From Chroococcus sp. CMT-3BRIN-NPC107 (lineage in GTDB: Bacteria; Cyanobacteriota; Cyanobacteriia; Cyanobacteriales; Chroococcidiopsidaceae): a DNA stretch of 64,000 bases. Both the position numbers and the translations under genes were made by a program. Below, piece by piece: positions 18,928 to 27,961 of this stretch. Under the pieces are notes generated by a model. It had not been told where the DNA came from, searched no databases, and saw only the letters and a program-made list of their open reading frames with translations. Where the stretch lies: positions 1-64,000 of the forward strand of contig JAHHGY010000007.1 of assembly GCA_019359635.1 (NCBI GenBank), in the 5' to 3' direction. Position 1 is the stretch's first letter, and every line of letters begins with the position of its first letter.

Positions 18928-19169
18928 TGTTTAACAAAAAATATATCATTGGCGCTCTTGTGGTTTTAAGCTTTTTAATAGGTACAACTTCTAGCCTAGC
19001 CTCAACTCAAATGCCTGAAAAAACTACCCAGTTTCGGCGTATCGAACAGCCAATGAGTTTAAAAATTGGTGTAACTTTGGGTGGATTAGCCTTAATTGGT
19101 ACAGAATTATGGTGGTTTGTATTTAGTAGAACTAAATACCCACAAGCCCCGTTAGACAAAAATAATTAA
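18927..19169 (+). CDS. small membrane protein downstream of copA (possibly a cupredoxin-family N-terminal fragment)
   Basis: 80 aa, signal-like N-terminus, then TM segment LKIGVTLGGLALIGTELWWFVFSRTK. Confidence 0.55.
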   Translation: MFNKKYIIGALVVLSFLIGTTSSLASTQMPEKTTQFRRIEQPMSLKIGVTLGGLALIGTELWWFVFSRTKYPQAPLDKNN

Positions 19170-19457
19170 TTTTTTTTGCATGACTAGGCAAATTATCCCA
19201 GCTTGCAAGGTGTTAAATTGCTCCTAATCGGAAAGTATACCGCCGAGTTCAAAACGCAACCTTAGTAATTTATTAATTTAAACAATTTTATTTTTAAATC
19301 TAGCTGGCAAGGTAATTGTCTGCGATCGCATACCTCTAGTAATTCGCCAATTTCTTAAACCCAAACTTGGCGATCGCTTAATAAACGCTCTAAATAAGCA
19401 ACGAAAAAACCCGATTTTTTGTTGCGGAAGAATCACAAAATCCCCTAAAGTGAACTG

Positions 19458-20597
19458 ATGGCGCATTCTTTAAGCTATCCCATGACAAAAATCTGGAAAC
19501 GCTGGCTTAGAGCCAGCTTGACGGTAACTTTGCTCGTTGTCTTCTTTTTAGGAACCAGTGTTATTAGCTGGACTCCAAACAGTTTTGCCACCTTACCTGC
19601 GGGTAATGCAATTACCGATGGTAAAGCATTGTTGCGTTACTCGTTACCTATTGACAACCCAACGGTACGGGAATTGCAAGCATCTTTAGAAGATATTGCC
19701 GCTCAACTACGGGCAAATCGGCGCTGGGGTGCGATCACAAACGATCTAAAAAAAGCTAATAAAATTGTTAAAGAGCGATCGGCAAAATTATTAGCAACAG
19801 TTCCCGAAGAACGCAAACCTCAAGCAATGGCTTTAATTGACCAAATCCAAGCCGGGATAGATACTCTCACTCCAGCGATAGAAGCTAAACAAAAAGACCC
19901 AGTTTGGGAAGACCGAGCTAAGTTGCTAAATTTAGTCGGAGAGTTAGAAGAATTAATGGCAGTAGGTTTTCCCTTTGAAGTCCCTGCCGAGTACAGCAAT
20001 TTACCTCAGCTTAAAGGTCGCGCTACGGTAGAAATAACCACTAATAAAGGCGATCTTACAGTGGTTTTAGACGGTTACAGCGCTCCAGTTTCCGCCGGAA
20101 ACTTTGTCGATTTGGTGCAAAGAGGCTTTTATAACGGCTTAGAGTTTACTCGCAGCGAAGACTCTTATGTACTGCAAGTTGGCGATCCTCCCGGTAAAGA
20201 AGAAGGATTTATCGATCCTGCTACTGGTAAATACCGCGCTGTGCCTTTAGAAGTGCTTGCTGAAAACGATAAAACTCCTACCTATGGAATTACCTTAGAA
20301 GATGCTGGGCGTTACCGCGACGGGGTAGTCTTGCCTTTCTCTGCCTATGGAACTTTAGCTATGGCGCGTCCTGAAGGCGACCCTAACGGCGCTTCCTCGC
20401 AATTTTTCTTTTTTCTATTTGAACCAGAACTTACTCCCGCCGGAAGAAACTTGTTAGATGGTCGCTACTCGGTATTTGGTTATTTGACTGAAGGAAAGGA
20501 AGTCTTAGAACAACTCAAAGCTGGAGATGTAATAAAATCAGCCAAAGTTGTCAAAGGATTAGAGAACTTAATACCACAAGTTGCTTCTAGCAAATAA
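19458..20597 (+). CDS. peptidyl-prolyl cis-trans isomerase, cyclophilin type (CYP38/TLP40-like)
   Basis: N-terminal signal, helical domain, cyclophilin domain (GNFVDLVQRGFYNGLEF; SSQFFFFLFEPELTPAGRNLLDGRYSVFGY). Start may be 19482. Confidence 0.9.
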   Translation: MAHSLSYPMTKIWKRWLRASLTVTLLVVFFLGTSVISWTPNSFATLPAGNAITDGKALLRYSLPIDNPTVRELQASLEDIAAQLRANRRWGAITNDLKKANKIVKERSAKLLATVPEERKPQAMALIDQIQAGIDTLTPAIEAKQKDPVWEDRAKLLNLVGELEELMAVGFPFEVPAEYSNLPQLKGRATVEITTNKGDLTVVLDGYSAPVSAGNFVDLVQRGFYNGLEFTRSEDSYVLQVGDPPGKEEGFIDPATGKYRAVPLEVLAENDKTPTYGITLEDAGRYRDGVVLPFSAYGTLAMARPEGDPNGASSQFFFFLFEPELTPAGRNLLDGRYSVFGYLTEGKEVLEQLKAGDVIKSAKVVKGLENLIPQVASSK

Positions 20598-20662
20598 TAG
20601 GATAAAGTTTTGAGTAACAAATATTTGCTATTCAAAACTTTTCTATTTTTCTTCCTCATAAA

Positions 20663-21187
20663 ATGCGCCTAGCTAACAAAATTGAAGCCATCCTTTACTT
20701 GAAAGGTCAGCCTTTAACAATTTCCGAAATTGCTGAATATGCCCAATGCGATCGCTCTAGCGTGGAGGAGGCCCTAATCGAACTAATAAACGACTACGCC
20801 CACCGCGATACAGCACTAAATGTAGTAGAAATTGATTCTAGTTACAGCCTGCAATTGCGCTCGGATTTTCAAGCATTAGTACAAGTTTTGATTCCTTTAG
20901 AACTGGGGGTAGGAGCATTGCGAACTTTAGCCGCGATCGCTCTCCATTGCCCAATTACTCAAACTCAATTAGTCGATTTACGCGGTTCTGGGGCTTACCA
21001 GCACGTTCAAGAATTGGTAGAGCTAGGTTTTATCCAAAAACGCCGAAAAACCGATTCTCGTTCTCATCTGCTGTCGCTAACTCCAAAATTTAATCAGTAT
21101 TTCCAGATGGATAAATTACCCCAAGAATTGCTCGAAAGCCGACCCCAGCAATTAGAAATAGAATTTGCTGCTATAAATCCCAATTAA
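20663..21187 (+). CDS. scpB: segregation and condensation protein B
   Basis: KIEAILYLKGQPLTISEIAEYA and winged-helix repeats. Confidence 0.88.
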   Translation: MRLANKIEAILYLKGQPLTISEIAEYAQCDRSSVEEALIELINDYAHRDTALNVVEIDSSYSLQLRSDFQALVQVLIPLELGVGALRTLAAIALHCPITQTQLVDLRGSGAYQHVQELVELGFIQKRRKTDSRSHLLSLTPKFNQYFQMDKLPQELLESRPQQLEIEFAAINPN

Positions 21188-21404
21188 CTAAAATTCAGAT
21201 TGGCATACCTGAATAAAGCTAAATTTTATATACTTTGAAATTGATGATATAAAAGCACAAAACTAATTAATTTGAGAATCTGTTGCTTTTTTCCACGACC
21301 AAAAGTTTAAAATGAGTGGATAAAATCTATAAAACTCTCTTTTGAGAGGTTGCCGTTTTTAGCGATCGTAGGTCACATTAGAAATTGATTATCTAAAACT
21401 ACAC

Positions 21405-21749
21405 ATGGTTTTTAATTCTGACTTTCTCGGCGATAATGCCCAAGAAGACCGAGTAAACCCCCTTTTAAAATATCTCCAAAGTCAATCTCCAGAGATTTTG
21501 TCTCACGTTGCTAGGTCTGCAAGCCCGGAAATTAAACAAATAATTTCTCACAACGTCCAAGGATTGGTGGGAATGATGCCCTCAGAGCATTTTAATGTCA
21601 AAATTACCACCGATAAAGACAATTTAGCCGGGTTACTAGCTTCAGCAATGATGACAGGCTACTTTTTGCGCCAGATGGAGCAAAGAATGCACTTAGAAGA
21701 TTTAGCTGATTCCGTAGCACCACCAAGAGATTCGACAACCAAAGATTAG
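21405..21749 (+). CDS. DUF760 family protein
   Basis: LLKYLQSQSPEILSHVARSASPEIKQIISHNVQGLVGMMPSEHFNV. Confidence 0.82.
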   Translation: MVFNSDFLGDNAQEDRVNPLLKYLQSQSPEILSHVARSASPEIKQIISHNVQGLVGMMPSEHFNVKITTDKDNLAGLLASAMMTGYFLRQMEQRMHLEDLADSVAPPRDSTTKD

Positions 21750-21751
21750 TT

Positions 21752-23242
21752 TTAGCGCGGACGACCGAGAGTTGTAATATAAATTGCGGCTTCATCAACG
21801 GGAATGCCCAAAACTTCATTAACGCGATCGTCAAAAAAGCCGGCGATCCCACTTACACCTAAGCCCTGGCGGATTGCAGCTAAGTTAAGGCGCTGTCCCA
21901 AATGACCCGCATCCATGTGGAGGTAGCGGTAAACGCGATCGCCATATTGAGCTATAGCGGCTTGCAAGTCGGCGGTATGAAACACCACTGCTGCCGCATC
22001 GCGTCCCAAATCTTGCCCCAGACACAGAAAATGCAATTGTCGGCGGAAGTTTTTAAACCGAATTTGCCGCAATTCTTGACTTTTGGGGGCGTAGTAATAA
22101 CAACCAGATTCTAAGCCTTCTACCCCAGAAACAGCAATAAATGTTTCAATTAGGTGCAACGCAAAATAATCAGGCGCTCCATCCAGTTCTTGATCGATAT
22201 AATGCTGGGGTTGGTAGGTAAAATCGAGTAAAGCTTTGAGTTCGTCTAACGTCAAATTTTCGCCATTGTAAGCGCGAGTAGAGCGGCGTTGAAAAATAGT
22301 CTGTTTTAGTTTCTCTAATTTTCCTTCCCAATCAATCGGCGCAGAAATAGTCGGAACTTTTAGGCAAAATGGAAAATTATACTTGTCTTCGATAAAACTT
22401 GGAAGCTCTAATTTTGGCGGATTTGAGTTAATGGCTGTAGCTTTGTGATAGTAAGCTAACAATTGACCGTCGGAAATAGCTGAATAATCGGTTTGGATAG
22501 CAGAAGGTAAAGCTGTTAAACCACGAGATAGATTTTGCCGAACATCTAGCAAATCGGCTAATCCAATCAGAGAAATTATCCCTTCGATTTCCGCGTCTAA
22601 GTACAGCAAATTGTTTACCACTTCATCGTTAAAACCGCCGATGAGATGGGGGCGAAAATCATTGATAGCGCCTGCAAGTTCGAGATTTCCTAATAAATGT
22701 CCCGTATCTAAAAATATCCGCCGATAAGCCCGGTCTTGATAGCGCCAAGCCGAGCGATAAAATACTGCGGTAACAGCGATCGCAAGCTGTGTATCTTGAA
22801 GTACCGGATGCCAAAAACAACCCGATTGCAAGCTTTGCCAAACATCATCTTCCCAAAAATGTACTAATGAATGAGTTTGAGCTTGATAATTGTATAATCC
22901 CGGTGGGAGCAAAGGCGTACCGCGAGAAACTAAATAAATTTCTGCCGGATACAAACCCCCCGCCGACGGTGCAGCCCTTAAATATATTGGCGCTCCCACA
23001 GTGTCTATCCTAGCTGTTAAACCATAGCTAGATAAGAGTAGCCGCGACAATCGCTTCCACCATACCTCGGTAGTTTCTTCTTGGAGGTAGGGCTTTAAAT
23101 CGATAGTTTTTCCCAACTTGTACTCTTTAAAAGGTACTGGTTGTTTGCTCCAGTCTAAGCCCTGACTTTTAGAGGCAATGGTTTCCTCATCGTACTTAGT
23201 CCGTTCGTGGTAATGCTGCGTTATAGAAGTTCGTTGTGACAT
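21752..23242 (-). CDS. SagB/ThcOx-family nitroreductase-like dehydrogenase (two-domain)
   Basis: APSAGGLYPAEIYLVS and FQRRSTRAYNGENLTLDEL; duplicated nitroreductase halves. Confidence 0.88.
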   Translation of the reverse strand: MSQRTSITQHYHERTKYDEETIASKSQGLDWSKQPVPFKEYKLGKTIDLKPYLQEETTEVWWKRLSRLLLSSYGLTARIDTVGAPIYLRAAPSAGGLYPAEIYLVSRGTPLLPPGLYNYQAQTHSLVHFWEDDVWQSLQSGCFWHPVLQDTQLAIAVTAVFYRSAWRYQDRAYRRIFLDTGHLLGNLELAGAINDFRPHLIGGFNDEVVNNLLYLDAEIEGIISLIGLADLLDVRQNLSRGLTALPSAIQTDYSAISDGQLLAYYHKATAINSNPPKLELPSFIEDKYNFPFCLKVPTISAPIDWEGKLEKLKQTIFQRRSTRAYNGENLTLDELKALLDFTYQPQHYIDQELDGAPDYFALHLIETFIAVSGVEGLESGCYYYAPKSQELRQIRFKNFRRQLHFLCLGQDLGRDAAAVVFHTADLQAAIAQYGDRVYRYLHMDAGHLGQRLNLAAIRQGLGVSGIAGFFDDRVNEVLGIPVDEAAIYITTLGRPR

Positions 23243-23311
23243 CGAAGTTTAAATAAGCTTCTGGTATTAAATATTGATATTTTTTGTCAAACAAAGAAAG
23301 ATAGAGAGATA

Positions 23312-24451
23312 GTGATGATACTGGTTTTTTTCCCCTTGAGAATATTTTTACTTAAGCTTAATCAAAGCTTAGTTTCCCACTATAAAAAAACAACTAAATT
23401 TATAGTCAGTATTCGGTTTTTACGGACACAGGTATTGGAGATGGCGTTTGCGGTAAAACAAGATATTAGTTATCATCGCACCCCAAAAATTCTGAGTCCT
23501 TGCTGTGATTATTCTGAGCTAATTAATATTGGTAGTAACACACAGAAAACTCAATTGTTATGGTTCTCTGTTATTCTAATTGGTATTTTTTTTGTAGCAG
23601 AATTAGCAACAGGGCTTTGGAGTGGTAGTTTGGCACTCCAAGCAGATGCCGGGCATCTGCTTTCAGATATTAGTAGCTTAGGTTTAGCATTAGTATCTAA
23701 AAAATTAGCGCATAGACCAGCCAATCACCGAGCCACTTTTGGGCATCAGCGCGTAGAGGTGCTGGCAGCTTTAGCTAATAGTATTACTTTAACGGCGATC
23801 GCTCTATCCGTTGCTTGGGAAGCTGTAAGCCAATTGCTAGAGCCAACTCCAGTTATGGGAATGCCGATGCTACTCCTAGCAGGAGTTGGGCTATTAGTTA
23901 ATAGCCTTAACATTGCCTTGCTTTACAAAGCCAGCCAAAACGATCTGAACTTGCGCGGGGTTTTCCTGCATATGGTGGCAGATGCGGCTAGTTTTGTCGG
24001 CGTGATTTTGGCGGCTATAGCTATCTACTTCCTGAATTGGTTGTGGGTAGATGGGGTTGTGGGTTTGCTAGTTGCTTGTTTTTTAGGCTGGGGCGCTTTT
24101 CCCATACTTAAAGAAAGTTGGGCAGTTTTGATGGAGTATGCGCCAAATTCTATCAATTTGGCAGAGGTAGAAACCGCCTTCAAATCCTTCGATGCCGTTG
24201 AGCAAGTAGAAAAATTACATATTTGGACAATAAGTTCTCATCGTGTAGCCCTAGTTGCCCATCTAAATGTCAATTTGCCCAACGGTATCGATCGCGATCG
24301 CTTGTTAGGGCAACTAAAAGCTCACCTAAAGCAAGAGTTTGATATTGGAGAATGTACCCTACAGCTAACAAGCCGTACTAAAGAATCATTTGTTTTACAT
24401 CCCTTACTCAACAGCAATCTAATTGAGTTGTTTGACAGCAAACAGCATTAG
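23312..24451 (+). CDS. cation diffusion facilitator family transporter
   Basis: LWSGSLALQADAGHLLSDISSLGLALVS and HMVADAASFVGVILAAI. Start may be internal (about 23441). Confidence 0.92.
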   Translation: MMILVFFPLRIFLLKLNQSLVSHYKKTTKFIVSIRFLRTQVLEMAFAVKQDISYHRTPKILSPCCDYSELINIGSNTQKTQLLWFSVILIGIFFVAELATGLWSGSLALQADAGHLLSDISSLGLALVSKKLAHRPANHRATFGHQRVEVLAALANSITLTAIALSVAWEAVSQLLEPTPVMGMPMLLLAGVGLLVNSLNIALLYKASQNDLNLRGVFLHMVADAASFVGVILAAIAIYFLNWLWVDGVVGLLVACFLGWGAFPILKESWAVLMEYAPNSINLAEVETAFKSFDAVEQVEKLHIWTISSHRVALVAHLNVNLPNGIDRDRLLGQLKAHLKQEFDIGECTLQLTSRTKESFVLHPLLNSNLIELFDSKQH

Positions 24452-24502
24452 CGATCGCTAGTTGTTAAAAGGAACAAGATTTAATCTGTTAACTTAACCA
24501 CA

Positions 24503-25195
24503 TTGACAAATATGCGCGTCCATCATCTTGCTATTCTACTTGGGCTGACTACAGCAATTACATCTACGCAGCTACCTGTACAGGCGGCGACGATGACTTA
24601 TCAAATCCAGTCTGGTACAACAACCTTGAGCTTAGATGAAGCTCTTTCATCCTTCGGTCTATCTTCCAAGGTAGACTTTGATATTCTTCCTCCCAGCAAC
24701 GATCCCAATTTTGTCGGTACTGACTTTACTTTCAGCTACGACGACCAAACAAAAGATTTTACTCCACTAAGCGGCACTATCGAGCATACAGGTAGCGTTG
24801 CTTTTGATGTAGATACAACAAAGTTAGCGTTGCTATCGCCCTTGGAAATTGGCGACTTCTCCCTTGATTTTGACGAAGCGGGTTTCTTCCTCCAAGATAA
24901 TGTCAGCACTGGTCTGAAGCTATTCGACATTCAAATAAATAATGCGCCTACCTTTGACGGTACAAATTTATTAATTGAAGGAGCAGACGTTTTAGTTTCT
25001 CAAGACTTTGACACTCTTTTGGACAATGCTGCTGGCTATGACGTGCAAGTAGCAGGTTTTAAAGTTGGTCAAGCACAAGTCAGCGCTACTGCCGTTCCCG
25101 AACCAGAAACTAATATTGCCGTATCACTGCTACTAGCGGGTGGTATGGCTGTGGCAATCAAGCGGCGGCATCGAGCTAAAAAGATAGAACTTTAA
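24503..25195 (+). CDS. PEP-CTERM domain secreted protein
   Basis: Signal peptide; C-terminal VPEPETNIAVSLLLAGGMAVAIKRRHRAKK sorting signal. ATG possible at 24512. Confidence 0.82.
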   Translation: MTNMRVHHLAILLGLTTAITSTQLPVQAATMTYQIQSGTTTLSLDEALSSFGLSSKVDFDILPPSNDPNFVGTDFTFSYDDQTKDFTPLSGTIEHTGSVAFDVDTTKLALLSPLEIGDFSLDFDEAGFFLQDNVSTGLKLFDIQINNAPTFDGTNLLIEGADVLVSQDFDTLLDNAAGYDVQVAGFKVGQAQVSATAVPEPETNIAVSLLLAGGMAVAIKRRHRAKKIEL

Positions 25196-25198
25196 GCA

Positions 25199-25651
25199 AT
25201 GAATATAAGCCGCGCAATTCTTACCAACTTAGCAGTAGTAACAGTTTTGTTAAATAGTGCTATTGCTTGGGCAGAAGACAAGCAAATTACTTATACGCTC
25301 AACACGCAAAGTAATGGCAGCTATAGAGGTTTGGTGCAGCAGGCAGAGTCTTTAGCAGAAAAATTAATCGAGGAAGCCTTCGCGCGAAATCCTAGATTGA
25401 CAGAAGTTGGAGTTTCCATCATCGGCGAACGCAACGGGCAAGAAGTACCTCTATTGGCGGCTAAAGTTTCTCGCAACAACTGGCAAGAAACCCCCCAAAT
25501 GCAAGCGTGGACGCAGTATTTCAGCGATTCTGCTGTACTGCTAGGTTTCAAGCAATTGCAGCTACCAACAAATGTAGTCCGTCCACAGAATAGTAACTTC
25601 ACAGGTAAAGAAGTAGCAGCTTCGCACCTAGAACCCAACTTTTACCAGTAA
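25199..25651 (+). CDS. secreted hypothetical protein with C-terminal VAASHLEPNFYQ
   Basis: 150 aa, signal peptide (NSAIAWA|ED); starts 3 bp after the preceding gene. Confidence 0.7.
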   Translation: MNISRAILTNLAVVTVLLNSAIAWAEDKQITYTLNTQSNGSYRGLVQQAESLAEKLIEEAFARNPRLTEVGVSIIGERNGQEVPLLAAKVSRNNWQETPQMQAWTQYFSDSAVLLGFKQLQLPTNVVRPQNSNFTGKEVAASHLEPNFYQ

Positions 25652-25694
25652 GCTAGCACAATTTCACTTTTCCTAACAAATAGAGGCATCAGCA

Positions 25695-25901
25695 ATGATA
25701 AATATTCTAAAAAAACGTTGGCAACGGGTAGCTTGGTTTATAGCTAGTCTTTTGACTGTCATGTTGTTTTCGTTCACTTCTAACCAAGTTTCACCGACTA
25801 CCGCCGCAGCTAGTGCCAAAACGGTAGTAAAGTCTAGTTTTTCTAGTGCCGCCTTTAAACAAGTAGCAGCTTCGCACCTAGAACCTAACTTCTACCAGTA
25901 A
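25695..25901 (+). CDS. small secreted protein with C-terminal VAASHLEPNFYQ
   Basis: 68 aa, signal peptide; same 12-residue C-terminus as the upstream ORF. Confidence 0.68.
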   Translation: MINILKKRWQRVAWFIASLLTVMLFSFTSNQVSPTTAAASAKTVVKSSFSSAAFKQVAASHLEPNFYQ

Positions 25902-25941
25902 TTTCAATCTCAAAAAAAATTAGCTAATTAGAGGCACTGCA

Positions 25942-27828
25942 ATGATGGCATGGTTTGGAAGACACCTACGGTGGCTAGCTTTCCTATGGGCAAGTTTACT
26001 ATGTACAAGTATGTTGGTGTTTGGAATGCCAGCACAAAACGCGATCGCCGCAGGTAACGGAGTCAACGTTATTTTAATGATTGGTGATGGCATGGGCTGG
26101 GAAATGGCTCGCGCTGCCGCAATTGCTAAAGGTACGCCCTTGTATAAGAGCGGTAAAGGCAGAGGTCTGAGCTTTCAGAACCTAGCTGGTTATGCTCAAA
26201 TGACTACTTACGGAACCACAATCGCTGGTCCTACCGTAGATGACGATGATAATCCAGTAGTTGATGCTAACGGCAATCTGCTACTTGCTTTTAATACTGG
26301 TAATTCTGCTTTAGATAATTCCACTCCTCAAACTGGTGCAAGTCCAGTTCGTCCTGGTTTTGCGTTTAAGCCTTTACCTTTTAATCCTGGTACTGAAGCA
26401 GATGGCGGTAGCACTGATTTATCGCTAGGTAACTTAGTCGGTTACGAACCACAAAGAGGCGGCCCAAATCCTTGGACACCTATTAGCCCTTCGCAAGCTG
26501 CTGCTAGCGGTTACGACAAAGAGTACATCAAGTACAGCTACCCCGACTCTGCGAACACAGCGACCTCGCTATATACCGGGGTTAAAACTTATAACAACGC
26601 AGTCGGTGTAGACATTTTTGAAAAAGACCTAACGACAATTTTGCAAACTGCAACCAAACTTGGCAAAGCTACAGGCGTAGTTACTTCTGTACCAATCACT
26701 CACGCTACTCCAGGCGCGGCGATTTCTACTGTTAACCGCCGTGCTAAATACGACGACAACACAGCTACCGCCGCTAGCCCGATGCCAGTCTTGGATAGTA
26801 TTTTGCAAGACGCTTTATTAGAGTTCAAGCCCACAGTGCTATTAGGTGGCGGTCATCCACTGGATTTCCAAAACAGAACTAACGTTGGGCCAGTTTATAA
26901 CTATACCTATATCCAGCAGGCGACCTACGACACGCTTAGAAACAATCCGACTAACAATACCTACGGTTACACTTTTTTAGAGCGGGGTCCTGATGCTGCC
27001 CAAAAGCTAATCGATACAGCAAAAGGAATTGAGCCAGAATCAGGCGATCGCTTGCTTGGCTTGTATGGCGCTCGCGGTCAAAATGGTAATTTGCCAGTTA
27101 GTTCAGCGAATAATGACTATAGCACTACTGGGCTAGATATGTTCTCGGTATTTAGTTCTGCCAATGACGATGAAAATCCTACCCCAGGAATTCCTCAACC
27201 TGATACAATCCGTCCGCTATCTCCAGGAGAGACAGATGCTCAGTTTATTGCTAGAGAAGTAAATGAAAACCCGACTTTAACAGATTTGACAACCGCAGCT
27301 TTGGAAGTTGTCAGCAAAGATAAAGATGGTTTCTGGATGATTGTTGAAGGCGGAGACATTGACTGGGCTGCTCATGATAACAACATGGACAACCTGATTG
27401 GGACAATGAATAGTTTTGGTCAAGCTGTCCAAACAACAATCGATTGGATCGAGAAAAATGGCGGCTGGAGAAAAAATCTCCTAATTGTTACTGCCGATCA
27501 CGACCACTACTTAACTTTGAATGACAATTTCCCCGAACTATTAAAAACTAAGGGAGCGGAAGCTTTAACTTTTGTAGAGCATAACCCCGCCAATGCCGGA
27601 CACTTCTGGGGTTCAGATCCTAACGTAAAATACGGCTGGGGCAGTCATACTAACCGTCCAGTGCCAGTTTATTATCAAGGCGGAACTTCAACCTTGACAC
27701 AGTTTATTGGCAAAGGCTACAAGGCTTATGGGTTTGATGCACCTGGGGTTGCTGGCGCTGTAGATCAAGTTCACATTTATCAAGTTATGCTCAACGTCCT
27801 TACAGCACCGATAAGAAAAAGCAATTAG
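25942..27828 (+). CDS. alkaline phosphatase (PhoA superfamily)
   Basis: Signal peptide; NVILMIGDGMGWEMARAA, ANTATSLYTGVKTYNNAVG, EGGDIDWAAHDNN, VTADHDH, GWGSHT. Confidence 0.92.
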   Translation: MMAWFGRHLRWLAFLWASLLCTSMLVFGMPAQNAIAAGNGVNVILMIGDGMGWEMARAAAIAKGTPLYKSGKGRGLSFQNLAGYAQMTTYGTTIAGPTVDDDDNPVVDANGNLLLAFNTGNSALDNSTPQTGASPVRPGFAFKPLPFNPGTEADGGSTDLSLGNLVGYEPQRGGPNPWTPISPSQAAASGYDKEYIKYSYPDSANTATSLYTGVKTYNNAVGVDIFEKDLTTILQTATKLGKATGVVTSVPITHATPGAAISTVNRRAKYDDNTATAASPMPVLDSILQDALLEFKPTVLLGGGHPLDFQNRTNVGPVYNYTYIQQATYDTLRNNPTNNTYGYTFLERGPDAAQKLIDTAKGIEPESGDRLLGLYGARGQNGNLPVSSANNDYSTTGLDMFSVFSSANDDENPTPGIPQPDTIRPLSPGETDAQFIAREVNENPTLTDLTTAALEVVSKDKDGFWMIVEGGDIDWAAHDNNMDNLIGTMNSFGQAVQTTIDWIEKNGGWRKNLLIVTADHDHYLTLNDNFPELLKTKGAEALTFVEHNPANAGHFWGSDPNVKYGWGSHTNRPVPVYYQGGTSTLTQFIGKGYKAYGFDAPGVAGAVDQVHIYQVMLNVLTAPIRKSN

Positions 27829-27852
27829 TTGTAAATTGGCTGAAAACTAAGT

Positions 27853-27885
27853 AAGGGGAGGCAAAATGCCTCCCCTTATTTTTAG
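27853..27885 (+). terminator. rho-independent terminator after the alkaline phosphatase gene
   Basis: aaggggaggcaaaatgcctcccctt hairpin followed by attttta. Confidence 0.85.
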
Positions 27886-27961
27886 GCTTTAGCTAACTTT
27901 ACTACTTAGACTCAGTGAAATCAGGCTTTAGCTAACTTTGCTACTTAGACTCAGTAAAATC
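27884..27961. repeat. 39-bp tandem duplication at the 3' end of dnaK
   Basis: 27884-27922 and 27923-27961 differ at two positions; both encode DFTESK* on the minus strand. Confidence 0.88.

Noticed and set aside
19278-19466. 62-aa minus-strand ORF before the cyclophilin gene
   Set aside because: Contains HIP1 sites, overlaps the next gene start, no domain signal.
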